Origin: Mucilaginibacter sp. PAMC 26640
GTDB taxonomy: Bacteria > Bacteroidota > Bacteroidia > Sphingobacteriales > Sphingobacteriaceae
NCBI GenBank assembly: GCA_001596135.1
Contig: CP014773.1
Coordinates: forward strand, 1,426,001 to 1,490,000
DNA length: 64,000 nt
Direction of reading: 5' to 3'
The position numbers and the translations under genes were made by a program. This document shows positions 25,736-35,589 of this stretch, piece by piece (position 1 is the first letter of the stretch; the number at the start of each line of letters is the position of its first letter). The notes beneath the pieces are model-generated. The model was given only the letters and a program-made list of their open reading frames with translations, was not told the origin of the DNA and did not search any database.

Positions 25736-28180
25736 TTAGTTGGCTCCTTTCACCCGGTTGCTTTCTTCATCGGCGCCGGTACGGTGTTGGCGGGCCTTTA
25801 TTTTATTGTTACCAAAATTGTAGGTGAGGGTTAGTCTGGCAACACGGCTATCGTTCCGTTGGCGGATATCGAAATTATTGTTGGAAATGTGACTGCTCAG
25901 GTCATTCCTGCGGAGGAAAAAGATATCATCACAAGCGAGTTTAACATTGAGCTTTTTATCAACAAATGAATGGCTTACACCGGCATCTATCGAATACCTG
26001 GCTTTTATGCTGTAGATACCATAGGTTAAAGGTGATCTGTAATCGGCCAGTATCTCAACGCGATACTTGCCGAGCATAAAAGTTTGTGTAAGTTTTGCCT
26101 GTGCGGCCAATTGGCCATTATTGAAATTCACGATAGAAAGCGAATCGGTTTTGAAGCCCAGGTAAAAGGCGTTAACGTTGATGTTACCTGTCCACCATTT
26201 GGTGAAGGTAAAAGGCGTATTAACGTTTAAATTATAACTTTTCTGGGTTTTTAAATTCTGGTGGGTTTCAAAAGACTTATTGCCCTGCGTGAGGATCAGT
26301 TCGGTGATGGCATCGGTGGTAAGGCTATAACCCAGGCTCAGATTTAAGTTATGGTTATAGGTATAGTTCAGCTCAAAGCTTTGGGTGTACTGCGGGTTTA
26401 AAAAAGCATTGCCCTGGCTGTAAGTGTAAGGATCCAGGTAGTAGATAAACGGGTTCAAATCGTCGTACCCGGGGCGGTCAATGCGGCGGCTGTAAGAAAA
26501 GTTGACTTCGTTCTTGTCATTAATGGTTTGGTTGACAAAAACACTTGGGAAGAAGTTCAAATAGCTGCGGGTTACCGGGCTGCTGCCGATCAGGTTACCG
26601 TTTGATTTTGTTTGCTCTGCGCGCAGGCCCAGCTGTACCGAGGTTTTCTTAAATTGTTTGTTCAGGTTAAGGTATCCCGCGTTTATTTTTTCATCATAAA
26701 TAAAGCGGTTGGAACGGCTGGTGTCATTAATAAACTCGCCGTTACTCACAATTTGTGCCTGCAGATCATTATCCGTTTTTACATTGCTGAACTTTGCACC
26801 CGCCTCCAGTTTGATGGTTTTCGTGATGGGCTTTGCGTAATCAACTTTGCCGGTATATATTGTAATAGATGAGGGCGTTTGGTTGCGTAGCACTTGCGGT
26901 GTGTGCTGGGTGCTGCCATCCGGTAAAAAATAATCGGTATGGTAATCTGCGTTTGAATTGTTTCTGAACTTAGAGTAATCCAGATCTACGCTGATCTCCT
27001 GGCCGCTGGTGTCAATCTTATAGCGGTCGTTTAAATTCAAGGCAAAGTTCCTAAACGTTTGGTTTACAATCGACGTCGTACGAAGGGAAGAGTCGGCTAC
27101 GCCAAACTGCTTGCCAATGATGGTGGTGTTATTGTTATCGTTCTTGTCAGAATTGGCGTACCCGTTTAAAACAAAGCCAATGGTGTGTTTTGGGGTAAGG
27201 TCATAGTCGGCACCAAGGCGATAATTATTGTAATGATTGGTGTTGGGCATTGTAGATACCTGGTTAAAATAAGTTTTATTGCCCAGGCTATCCGTTATAA
27301 TACGGTTGAGGCTCAGGTCGTGCCCGCGTTTGATGTCGCCATGGCTAAAAGAACCGAACACATTCAAATTGCCTTCTTTGTGATTAATGTTTAGATTGGT
27401 GCTCTCCCGCCAAAAATTACTGCGCGCTACCGCTGCGGTAAGGCTTCCATTAGTGCCCGACTGTGTATTCTTTTTTAGCTTGATATTGATGATTCCCGAA
27501 TTGCCTGCCGCATCATATTTAGCAGAAGGGTTGGTGATGATCTCTATCGACTTAATGGTGCTGCCATCTGTAGAGCGCAGTAATGTGGCCAGCTGTGCTG
27601 CCGATAGATAGGTCAGCTTGTCATTGATCATAACGGTTACACCTTCCTTACCCTTTAAACTGATATTATCGTCTTTATCCAACGATACACCCGGCGCCCT
27701 GGCCAGGATTTCCAGCGCTGTGTTTCCCGCCGCCAGAACGCTGTTTTCTATGTTCATTACAGTACGGTCTATTTTGCGTTCTATCAGTGGCTTTGCTGCG
27801 GTAACCGTAACCCCCTGGAGGCTTTTACTGCCCTGCAGCATTTTTATAGCCGGCACGTTAAAAATAGCGCGGTCGCCGGTGACTTCCACCGCGGGGCTAA
27901 TTGTTCTTTGATAACCTACAATGCTAACCGATACCAGGTAGTTGCCCGGCGCAACATGATCAAAAATATAAGTGCCGGCGTCGGTGCTCAAAGTTCCCTT
28001 TACTACCGACGAGTCTTTTACGCGCAACAGGGTCACGCTTGCGAAATCCATGGGTTTACCCGCTTCGTTTAGTAGTTGGCCGTTAATGCTTACAAACGGA
28101 GGGCTCTTAGGCTGGGCAATGGCCGCCACCGGGATAAAAAAGATGAGTAGTATATAAAAATATTGGAGGATAGATTTCAT
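25736..28180 (-). CDS. TonB-dependent-receptor-like outer membrane beta-barrel protein
   Basis: An 814-residue outer-membrane protein with a signal peptide (about residues 1-22) and a carboxypeptidase-regulatory-like beta domain (VSINGQLLNEAGKPMDFASVTLLRVKDSS, about 30-115). A plug-like region follows (TVTAAKPLIERKIDRTVMNIENS; KGKEGVTVMINDKLTYLSAAQLATLLRS), then a long 'outer membrane beta-barrel family' region with alternating strands ending near LTLTYNFGNNK. The final residues are polar rather than the usual terminal Phe. It stands alone with no susD partner, so it is more like a general receptor of the TonB-linked type than a SusC. The ligand is unknown. Confidence 0.88.
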   Translation of the reverse strand: MKSILQYFYILLIFFIPVAAIAQPKSPPFVSINGQLLNEAGKPMDFASVTLLRVKDSSVVKGTLSTDAGTYIFDHVAPGNYLVSVSIVGYQRTISPAVEVTGDRAIFNVPAIKMLQGSKSLQGVTVTAAKPLIERKIDRTVMNIENSVLAAGNTALEILARAPGVSLDKDDNISLKGKEGVTVMINDKLTYLSAAQLATLLRSTDGSTIKSIEIITNPSAKYDAAGNSGIINIKLKKNTQSGTNGSLTAAVARSNFWRESTNLNINHKEGNLNVFGSFSHGDIKRGHDLSLNRIITDSLGNKTYFNQVSTMPNTNHYNNYRLGADYDLTPKHTIGFVLNGYANSDKNDNNNTTIIGKQFGVADSSLRTTSIVNQTFRNFALNLNDRYKIDTSGQEISVDLDYSKFRNNSNADYHTDYFLPDGSTQHTPQVLRNQTPSSITIYTGKVDYAKPITKTIKLEAGAKFSNVKTDNDLQAQIVSNGEFINDTSRSNRFIYDEKINAGYLNLNKQFKKTSVQLGLRAEQTKSNGNLIGSSPVTRSYLNFFPSVFVNQTINDKNEVNFSYSRRIDRPGYDDLNPFIYYLDPYTYSQGNAFLNPQYTQSFELNYTYNHNLNLSLGYSLTTDAITELILTQGNKSFETHQNLKTQKSYNLNVNTPFTFTKWWTGNINVNAFYLGFKTDSLSIVNFNNGQLAAQAKLTQTFMLGKYRVEILADYRSPLTYGIYSIKARYSIDAGVSHSFVDKKLNVKLACDDIFFLRRNDLSSHISNNNFDIRQRNDSRVARLTLTYNFGNNKIKARQHRTGADEESNRVKGAN

Positions 28181-28619
28181 GGTTTAAAAAAATTTGGGCA
28201 ATAAAATGCCAGGGAAGGTCGCCCTTCATTTTTTTTGCTTTAGTAAATAAAAGTGTTTAGTAAACTGCTATCAAATAACAGCGGGTTTTGCGGTGATTGT
28301 TATATAAGTTTTTATCATAGGTTCTTCGTGTTGTTTTTTTTAAATAGTGGCTGTTATCAGCATAGTTTTGTACAGATAAGATGTATAAACAGGTGTCAAG
28401 GTTACATTTTATTAAAAATTTAATACCGGTAGCATTGTACCAGCCATATTCAGCTGGTTAATAAAAAGGCCATGGCAGGTTTTTTGGACTTCCGCTCGCT
28501 GCCGGCCCGGCAATTCAACAATTCAAAGCTATCGCTACAGGCAGGGATTTTCCACTGCAAGCAGTTTTATAATAGGCCTGCTGATAATCAGCAGGCTTAT
28601 AGTTGATACATGGGTGTTG
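28181..28619. other. Intergenic region with hairpins, no gene seen
   Basis: A 439-base AT-rich spacer upstream of the beta-barrel gene and downstream of pspC, both minus strand. It contains ACCAGC/GCTGGT (28439-28444/28453-28458) and the terminator-like hairpin at 28576-28596. I see no open frame worth calling. It must hold the promoter of the beta-barrel gene, but no clean TAnnTTTG is visible on the minus strand. Confidence 0.5.
28576..28596 (-). terminator. Hairpin terminator after the PspC gene
   Basis: GCCTGCTGA and TCAGCAGGC form a perfect 9-bp stem with a 3-base loop, 24 bases past the stop of the PspC-domain gene. The following minus-strand bases (CTATTATAAAAC) are AT-rich but lack a solid T-run. 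Confidence 0.6.
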
Positions 28620-30275
28620 TTACTCCGCGTTTTGAGCGGTATCGGGTGCAATAACGGGCTTGGTGGTATTTGGTAATACTAAAGTATCAACCTTGCATTG
28701 CAGCCCATTTTCGGTCATGATAAATTTGGCAGAGGTGGCACTTTCCTGTTTGTTGATCTCTTTGCAATCATACACACTCACGCCCCTTACAAAACGGTCC
28801 ATCTGGTTATCAATTACCACTTTGGAGTTCATTGGGATGCGCAATACCAGGTGCAGTTCCTGTGCGCGCCAAAACCGGTCGGTTTGCTTTTCCATTCGGC
28901 GGTTAAAACGCAGGGTATTACCTTCCTGTACAAACTGGTAGCTGATGCCCCGGGCATTAAATAGCGCATCCTCATAATCACGGCCACGTGCACTAAAAGA
29001 TTCCACCAGCTCCGGTTTTGCCACATCGCTTCTTTCAATATACAGGTCGATGTTTTTGTTGGGCATATCCATGTTATTATCCTCGTCGTCATCCAGAATA
29101 ATGCGGCCGTTAAACTTCTCATTTATCTTCAGGCGCACGCTATCATCGGCGGTCAAATATTTGATATCGTTCAGCTTTAAGTAGTAAGTGCTGTCGGCAG
29201 CTGGTTTAATGCTGACGGTTTGACTGAAGGTTGCACCGGTCCTGAAATTAGCGCTCGCCTTGGCACTATAGTAGATCACCACACTCAATGCAATTACCCA
29301 TACCATAAACAGGGCAGATCCTGTTGTACGGCCAACGGTGTTACCTTTAAACACGTAGCCGATAATAGCCAGGATGATCGCCAGCAGCGGCATGGCCAGC
29401 ATCAGGAACGCGCAGACTAAAAATATGGTGTTAGCTTCCTGGTTAACAATATTGAAGGGGAAAACATGCGCCAGGAAAGTACTGCCGTAGGCGGTAAACA
29501 TCACAATGGCAATAACCAAGCTTATTAATGCGCCGAAGCAGGAGACCAGTAAAACCAATCCGATAAATTTGAGGAGCAGTTTACTGGCACCGCCTGCAAA
29601 AGAGCCCACATGGCCAAATACATCACCGGCAAAATCGCGGGTTTTGTATACCAGGGGTTTAGCTTCATGGCCAAGGCTGTGCAGGTTGCCTTTTACATTG
29701 CTGATCTCCTGCTCAAAGTTCAGCTTAAAACCCTGCAGGTCCAGCTTTTGGCCTTTCATCGCCATACGGTCGGCGCGGGTATTGGCTTTGGGCACTACAA
29801 TCCACAAAACAATGTATAATAAGAAGCCAACACCACCGGCGCCGCTAAATAAAACAAAGGCCAAACGCACCCAAAGGGCGTCGATATCAAAATAATTGGC
29901 AATACCTGCAGCTACGCCGCCAACCAGGTGATCGTCGGCATCGCGGAACAGCCTGCGGTTTTCGGTTGTGTACCCAAACAGGTTGCCGGTTTTAATACCG
30001 TCTTCCTCGGCCGATTCAAAATCAGCTACCGAGCCCATTTGTTCCACAACGGCCTTAACATCCTGTGCAATAATAACTTGTTTGCCTTCGCGGGTTAAAA
30101 TATCTGCAAACATCTCTGCAATGCGGTTTTCGATATCGGTGGTGATCTCCAGGCTATCGGCAGAGTTCATAAAATGACGCGTTACATCGGTCATATAAGT
30201 TTTCAGGAGCTCGTAGGCATCTTCTTCTATATGAAAAACGGTGCCGTTTATATTGATGATAATAGTTTTATTCAT
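28620..30275 (-). CDS. PspC-domain membrane protein
   Basis: A 551-residue protein. Residues 1-90 (MNKTIIININGTVFHIEEDAYELLKTYM...) match the N-terminal region typical of Bacteroidota PspC proteins. The PspC domain follows at about 106-170 (RLFRDADDHLVGGVAAGIANYFDIDALWVRLAFVL), then three or more further membrane segments, and a periplasmic beta-rich domain of about 200 residues. PspC in E. coli is the membrane anchor of the phage-shock response. Here the gene is paired with a PadR regulator 22 bases upstream, suggesting envelope-stress or membrane-state control under PadR; that link is inferred from position. Confidence 0.9.
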   Translation of the reverse strand: MNKTIIININGTVFHIEEDAYELLKTYMTDVTRHFMNSADSLEITTDIENRIAEMFADILTREGKQVIIAQDVKAVVEQMGSVADFESAEEDGIKTGNLFGYTTENRRLFRDADDHLVGGVAAGIANYFDIDALWVRLAFVLFSGAGGVGFLLYIVLWIVVPKANTRADRMAMKGQKLDLQGFKLNFEQEISNVKGNLHSLGHEAKPLVYKTRDFAGDVFGHVGSFAGGASKLLLKFIGLVLLVSCFGALISLVIAIVMFTAYGSTFLAHVFPFNIVNQEANTIFLVCAFLMLAMPLLAIILAIIGYVFKGNTVGRTTGSALFMVWVIALSVVIYYSAKASANFRTGATFSQTVSIKPAADSTYYLKLNDIKYLTADDSVRLKINEKFNGRIILDDDEDNNMDMPNKNIDLYIERSDVAKPELVESFSARGRDYEDALFNARGISYQFVQEGNTLRFNRRMEKQTDRFWRAQELHLVLRIPMNSKVVIDNQMDRFVRGVSVYDCKEINKQESATSAKFIMTENGLQCKVDTLVLPNTTKPVIAPDTAQNAE

Positions 30276-30297
30276 GATGGGTGATAATTATAGGTGA

Positions 30298-30633
30298 TTA
30301 ATTTTTTCGGTCGCCGATAGCGGTTTGTACGGCGAACGCCAGTTCCTGCCAGGTGTTATCCAGTTGCTCCAGTACCTTGCGGCCTTCGTCGCTCAGCACA
30401 TAGTATTTTCGGGGCGGGCCGGAGGTAGACTCTACCCAGTTGTAGGAGAGTAAGCCGTTGTTTTTCAACCGGGTTAGGAGAGGATATAGCGTACCCTCAA
30501 CAACAAGCAGGCGCGCTTTCTTTAGCTCGGCAATGATATCCGAAGCATAGATCTCGCCCTTTGCAATAACAGAGAGGATGCAATACTCCAGTATGCCCTT
30601 TCTCATTTGGGTTTGTGTGTTCTCAACAATCAT
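30298..30633 (-). CDS. PadR-family transcriptional regulator
   Basis: A 111-residue winged-helix repressor. The PadR core is clear: MRKGILEYCILSVIAKGEIYASDIIAELKKARLLVVEGTLYPLLTRLKNNGLLSYNWVES...GPPRKYYVLSDEGRKVLEQL. I choose ATG 30633 over the upstream 30669 start because the promoter element TATCTTTG (30638-30645) would lie inside the longer reading. An inverted repeat typical of PadR operators overlaps the promoter, suggesting autoregulation. The PspC gene follows after 22 bases in the same direction, so it is the probable target. Confidence 0.92.
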   Translation of the reverse strand: MIVENTQTQMRKGILEYCILSVIAKGEIYASDIIAELKKARLLVVEGTLYPLLTRLKNNGLLSYNWVESTSGPPRKYYVLSDEGRKVLEQLDNTWQELAFAVQTAIGDRKN

Positions 30634-30637
30634 AGCA

Positions 30638-30674
30638 CAAAGATATATGTTTAAGAATGTATTATGCAATACAT
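30638..30674 (-). promoter_or_regulatory. padR promoter with overlapping PadR-type operator
   Basis: On the minus strand TATCTTTG (30638-30645) is an exact -7 element, four bases from the padR ATG. Upstream, 30657-30674 reads ATGTATTATGCAATACAT: 7-bp arms ATGTATT/AATACAT around 4 bases, that is ATGT-N10-ACAT, close to the ATGT-N8-ACAT sites known for PadR proteins. The ATTG inside it is spaced 21 bases from the -7 box, as a -33 element would be, so a bound repressor would block RNA polymerase. Confidence 0.6.
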
Positions 30675-30818
30675 AGTACTATAATTATTTACTTTTTTAC
30701 ACTTTTTAACTTATTTTAACAAAACGGTGCTTTTTTTTACAAATCATTTGATTTATTGATAGCGTAACACTACTTTAGTAATTAATTAACTATTAACTGA
30801 TCTTATTTATTAACAAAC

Positions 30819-33800
30819 ATGAAAAAACTTCTACTAGTAAGTTTGTGTTTCCTGATGTTATGCGTAACACAGGTATTTGCACAAAATCGTACGGTATCCG
30901 GTACAGTAATGGCCAAAGATGATGGCTTGCCTGTTCCAGGAGCTACTGTAAAAGTAAAAGGGACCACCATCGGTACCCAAACTACAACAACCGGTAAGTT
31001 CACCCTTAATGTTCCTGCCGGGGCTACTTTACAAGTATCTTTTTTGGGTTATTCAACCCAGGAAATTAAAGTTGGTTCCAGCGATGTGATCAACGTTACG
31101 CTTGAGTCTTCAATGAACACCATCAGCGAGGTTGTTGTAACCGGCGCTTTGGGTGTTAAGCGTGCTGCTAAAGAGTTGGGTTATGCTACTACCCGTGTTA
31201 GCGGTAAAGAAATCAACCAGACTAACGTTACTAACTTTGCAAATGGTTTAACCGCGAAGGTTGCTGGTTTGGCCGTACAAACTATCGATAACAGTATCGA
31301 TCCGCGTTTGCGTATCACGCTTCGTGGTAACCGATCATTATCCGGTAACAATACTGCATTGATCGTATTAGATGGTGTGCCGATCCCGGGTGGAACCATT
31401 TCTTCCATCAATCCTGATGATATTGCTGAAACACAAATCCTGAAAGGTGCCGGTGCTGCTGCTATCTACGGTTCTGAAGCATCAAACGGTGCAATCATCA
31501 TCACCACCAAACGTGGTACAGGTGATGGCAAACCGGTTATCACTTATGGTAACTCTTTTCAGTTTAAAACTGTAGGCTTTTTCCCTGAGTTGCAACGTAA
31601 TTACGGCCCTTATGGCGGTGAAGGCGATCCTTATGTAGATCCGGTTACCGGCTTCTCAAGATACACCCCTTATGAAAACCAATTGTACGGGCCTGCTTTT
31701 GATGGCAGCCAGGTTCAGGTTGGTTATCCTGCCGGTGGCCCAACAGCTACTGTTGCACAAGGTAATGCTGCAAACAACGGTTTCCCGGTATTAACCGCAA
31801 CCTATTCAGCTTTAAAACAAAATCCTATTACTTCTTTCTTCAACAGAGGTATAGTTGAACAAAACCAGGTTGCATTTCAACAGGGTGATGCAAAAAACTC
31901 TTTCTACTTTTCTGCTCAGAATGTAATCGACAAAGGTGTTGTTCCAAAAGATAAAAGTACCCGTACAGCGGTAAGCGTAAGAGGTGCAAGAACTTTCGGG
32001 ATCTTTAAAGTAGACTATTCTGCTTCATACACCCGTAGCAGCATCAGCACCTATGGTGTAGGTTACAACGGGGCTTTACTTTATACTACTGTTTTACAGT
32101 GGCCTGCGTTTTTGGATATCAAACAATTCCAAAACTCTACCACCGGTACATTCTCTAACCCTAGCGATTTTTATGATGCTTACGCAGTTAACCCATACTG
32201 GATCACTGATAACGCACGCAGCAACAGGCAAAAAGATGTGTTTCTTTCTAACTTGAAATTAACACTGAGCCCAACAAAATGGTTAGATGTACAATACAAC
32301 GTCTCTCAAAACTTTGGTAACTTTCAGCAACGCAATACTGCTGCACAGGTTAATTTTAGCCCGTATTCAGTAAGCGATCCTTACGGAGCAGGTAGTGTAC
32401 AGGGTAGCTTCGCTTCAGGCAGTCGCCCGGGCCAGGTATCAGATGTTTCTGTTTTTGGTGATGGTACAGGCGATGGCGATGGTTACGCCAGGTTGCAAGG
32501 TGATGCAACAGCCAATCTGCATTACACTTTCTTTAAAGATTTTAAAACCAGCTTATTATTAGGTAATACTATTTATCAGCGTGGTTTAAGCGTTATATCC
32601 GCAGGTAGCAATAACTTGCTGATCAATGGATTCTATAATATCAATACCATTTCTGGTTTTGCAAGTGCAAGCACTGGTTATGCTAAGATCCGCCAGATAG
32701 CTTACTTTGCTGATTTGAACATCGGTTACAAGGATTTCTTATTTTTAGAAGGTACGTTAAGAAACGATCATGATTCTCGTTTACCTGAGGTTAACCGTTC
32801 TTTCTACTATCCATCAGGTAAGGTATCCTTTATCCCTACCGAAGTTATCCCGGGCTTAAAAGGCAGTAAGATCTTAAACTACGCTAAGCTTTACTTATCG
32901 TTAAGCCGTGTAGGGAATATCTCTGTGGGCCCGTACAGCATTTTCAACAACGTGGGTGTAACCGGCGGTTTCCCTTACGGTGCACTGGGTGGTTTAAGTT
33001 TAGGTACACGTAACTACAGCCCAACGCTTAAACCGGAGATCATCTCGGAAATTGAAACAGGTGGTGAGTTTTCGTTCTTCGATAGCCGTTTAAACGTTAA
33101 AGCTACTTACTACAAGCAAAACAGTAAAAATCAAACTTTAACGGTTAACACTTCCAGTTCAACAGGTTTCAGCTCAACGGTAATTAATGCAGGTGAAATT
33201 CAATCAAGCGGTGGTGAATTTGAGGCAAGAGGCTTCATCGTTCAGCAGCCAAGAGGGGGCTTTACATGGGAACTCGGCGGTAACTTCTCTATCAATGATT
33301 CAAAGGTTTTATCTCTTATCCCTGGTATCGACCAGTTAGATCTTGGTGGCGGTATCACCGCAGTGGTAGGCCAGCCTTTCCCCGTTTACAAAGGTACCGA
33401 TATGAATCGTGACCCTAACGGTAACGTTATTGTAAGCGCTACTACCGGTTTGCCATCATTAAACCCAACCCAGGTAAACTTTGGCCGTACTACGCCTAAG
33501 TATATCTTTGGTGTAACCAACACTTTCGGCTACAAATTTGTTAGCCTTGGCGCAACCGCTGAATACCGCGGTGGAAACATCATTTATAACTCTATTGGTG
33601 GCACCCTGAACTTTGCAGGTTCTTCATTGATCTCTACATTAGCAGGCCGTCAGCGTTTCGTTTACCCAGGTTCTGTTATCAACACAGGTACTGCTGCTGC
33701 GCCGGTGTATACACCAAATACTAACATCACCGTTCAGGACGGTAATTACGGTTTCTGGCAGAGTTCTGCTTACAACTCCACCAATCAGCCTCGTGTATCG

Positions 33801-34052
33801 AGCGCTGCATTCTGGAAACTGCGCGAAATCAACCTTAACTTTAACTTAACCCAGTTTGTTAAAAACACCCGTTACATCAAAGGCTTAAACCTTTCATTCA
33901 CCGGTCGTAACCTGTTCTTGTGGAAACCTAAGAACAATCCTTGGAGCGATCCTGAATTTAGCGATACTGCAGGTAACGCAGTGGGTGTAACAAGTGCAAA
34001 CCAGGTTCCGGGCCAGAGAATTTATGGTGCCGATCTTAAAGTAACATTTTAA
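30819..34052 (+). CDS. SusC/RagA-family TonB-linked outer membrane protein
   Basis: A 1077-residue TonB-dependent transporter for glycans or other large ligands. Order: signal peptide (to about VFAQ, residue 22), carboxypeptidase-regulatory-like domain (RTVSGTVMAKDDGLPVPGATVKVKGT, 23-100), TonB-box-like EVVVTG near residue 105, plug domain (about 115-230, with VLDGVPIPGGTISSINPDDIAETQILKGAGAAAIYGSEASNGAIIITTKRG), then a 22-strand barrel ending LKVTF with a terminal Phe. A SusD partner starts 11 bases later. No glycosidase is adjacent, so the substrate cannot be inferred. Confidence 0.95.
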   Translation: MKKLLLVSLCFLMLCVTQVFAQNRTVSGTVMAKDDGLPVPGATVKVKGTTIGTQTTTTGKFTLNVPAGATLQVSFLGYSTQEIKVGSSDVINVTLESSMNTISEVVVTGALGVKRAAKELGYATTRVSGKEINQTNVTNFANGLTAKVAGLAVQTIDNSIDPRLRITLRGNRSLSGNNTALIVLDGVPIPGGTISSINPDDIAETQILKGAGAAAIYGSEASNGAIIITTKRGTGDGKPVITYGNSFQFKTVGFFPELQRNYGPYGGEGDPYVDPVTGFSRYTPYENQLYGPAFDGSQVQVGYPAGGPTATVAQGNAANNGFPVLTATYSALKQNPITSFFNRGIVEQNQVAFQQGDAKNSFYFSAQNVIDKGVVPKDKSTRTAVSVRGARTFGIFKVDYSASYTRSSISTYGVGYNGALLYTTVLQWPAFLDIKQFQNSTTGTFSNPSDFYDAYAVNPYWITDNARSNRQKDVFLSNLKLTLSPTKWLDVQYNVSQNFGNFQQRNTAAQVNFSPYSVSDPYGAGSVQGSFASGSRPGQVSDVSVFGDGTGDGDGYARLQGDATANLHYTFFKDFKTSLLLGNTIYQRGLSVISAGSNNLLINGFYNINTISGFASASTGYAKIRQIAYFADLNIGYKDFLFLEGTLRNDHDSRLPEVNRSFYYPSGKVSFIPTEVIPGLKGSKILNYAKLYLSLSRVGNISVGPYSIFNNVGVTGGFPYGALGGLSLGTRNYSPTLKPEIISEIETGGEFSFFDSRLNVKATYYKQNSKNQTLTVNTSSSTGFSSTVINAGEIQSSGGEFEARGFIVQQPRGGFTWELGGNFSINDSKVLSLIPGIDQLDLGGGITAVVGQPFPVYKGTDMNRDPNGNVIVSATTGLPSLNPTQVNFGRTTPKYIFGVTNTFGYKFVSLGATAEYRGGNIIYNSIGGTLNFAGSSLISTLAGRQRFVYPGSVINTGTAAAPVYTPNTNITVQDGNYGFWQSSAYNSTNQPRVSSAAFWKLREINLNFNLTQFVKNTRYIKGLNLSFTGRNLFLWKPKNNPWSDPEFSDTAGNAVGVTSANQVPGQRIYGADLKVTF

Positions 34053-34063
34053 ATAATACGAAA

Positions 34064-35527
34064 ATGAAAAAGTATACATCAATCATAGCAGCTTTTCTGG
34101 CAACGGGTGCCATATTATCCGGTTGTAAGAAAGACTTTCTAAGCCAGGAGGTGAATCCAAACACACCTTCGGTTACTACTCCGCAATTCGCATTGTCAGG
34201 TGCTGAAAAGGTTGCGGCAGATATTCCTAACCTGAGCTTTAACGTGTACGGGATTTGGGTTGGCTACGCAGCCCCAAGCGGTAACTTTGTGCCAAGCCCT
34301 GCTTTACAGCAGTACCAGTTTACAACGGATAACTTTAATGTTTTTGGAACCTTATTTGGAAATGCAACGAATTTTAACAACTTAGAGGTCATCAGCGCCG
34401 ATCCTGCTTTTGCCAAGTTCAAGGCGATCGCCATGATCATGAAGGCTTATGACTTTCAGCAACTGGTAGACGTTTATAATAATGTGCCGTATACCCAGGC
34501 TTTCCAGGCGAGTACTTACCTGTTCCCTAAATACGATAAAGGCGCCGATATTTACGCCGATCTGGTAGTTCAATTAACGGCTGCAAAGGCCCTTATTGAT
34601 GCCAATGGCAGCGCTACCGATCCCGGTGCATCCGACATCATTTTTAAAGGTGATATGGCTAAATGGAAACGTTTTGCAAATACGCTGATCTTACGCCTGG
34701 CCATTCGCCAAAGTAAAACCAATGGTGCTACTGCAAAGGCTGCATTACCAGCAGCAGCAGGCAACGATTATGTTACAGATGACTTTACCGTTGCAGCTAA
34801 CCCTGGTTATACCGGCAGTGGTTTCGAAGGACAGCAAAGCCCTTTCTGGAGAAACTTCGGTACTGATATCAGTGGTAACCCAGTTGGTACCAGTGTACGC
34901 GGCGGTGCTTTCGCGTTAGAATTGTTAAGAGGCTTTAATGACCCAAGGTTGGGTAAAGAGTATGCTTTAACAACTAATGATAATGTTTATCGCGGTATTG
35001 TTCTAGGTGATCCAAACGCGCCTCAAAATCCTAAGTCTAGTAACTTTGGCCCGGGTTTATTAAAAGGCCCAACCCAGGATGCTGTCCTTTTAGGTAGTGC
35101 ACAGTCTTTGTTTTTACAGGCTGAAGCAGTTACAAGAGGATGGATCACAGGTGATGCACAAGACCTTTATCAACGCGGCATCACTGCCTCATTTGTTGCC
35201 CTTGGTTTAACGGCAGCAGATGCAACTACTTACTATACCCAAAATCTGGCAAATGTAGGCTGGACAGCTTCTACAGATAAGTTGCAGGCAATTATTACCC
35301 AAAAGTATATTGCGATGAACGGTTACAGTTTCTTTGAAGGCTTCAATGAATTTAAAAGAACCGGTTTCCCGGCAGGCGTTCCACGGTCAATTGATACTAA
35401 AGCAATTGGTAACATCATCCCTAACCGGGTGTTCTATCCAACTTCAGAATATCAGCAAAATTCCGCTGCGGTGGGTGCCGAAGGTACTATTGATCCCTTT
35501 ACTTCAAAAATATTCTGGCAACCATAA
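34064..35527 (+). CDS. SusD/RagB-family nutrient-binding lipoprotein
   Basis: A 487-residue surface lipoprotein that forms the lid of the SusC channel. The lipobox is ILSGC with lipidated Cys at about residue 21. The sequence matches the SusD-like subgroup that shares AEKVAADIPNLSFNVYGIWVGY, with tetratricopeptide-type helices (KAIAMIMKAYDFQQLVDVYNNVPYTQAFQ) and a C-terminal FEGFNEFKRTGFP. It lies 11 bases after its SusC and 62 bases before a DUF1735 protein in the same operon. Confidence 0.93.
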   Translation: MKKYTSIIAAFLATGAILSGCKKDFLSQEVNPNTPSVTTPQFALSGAEKVAADIPNLSFNVYGIWVGYAAPSGNFVPSPALQQYQFTTDNFNVFGTLFGNATNFNNLEVISADPAFAKFKAIAMIMKAYDFQQLVDVYNNVPYTQAFQASTYLFPKYDKGADIYADLVVQLTAAKALIDANGSATDPGASDIIFKGDMAKWKRFANTLILRLAIRQSKTNGATAKAALPAAAGNDYVTDDFTVAANPGYTGSGFEGQQSPFWRNFGTDISGNPVGTSVRGGAFALELLRGFNDPRLGKEYALTTNDNVYRGIVLGDPNAPQNPKSSNFGPGLLKGPTQDAVLLGSAQSLFLQAEAVTRGWITGDAQDLYQRGITASFVALGLTAADATTYYTQNLANVGWTASTDKLQAIITQKYIAMNGYSFFEGFNEFKRTGFPAGVPRSIDTKAIGNIIPNRVFYPTSEYQQNSAAVGAEGTIDPFTSKIFWQP

Positions 35528-35589
35528 AGATTGCTTTTTGTAAGTGATCATAATGCTGACAATAGTATTTATATTTTAAAACATTAAAA

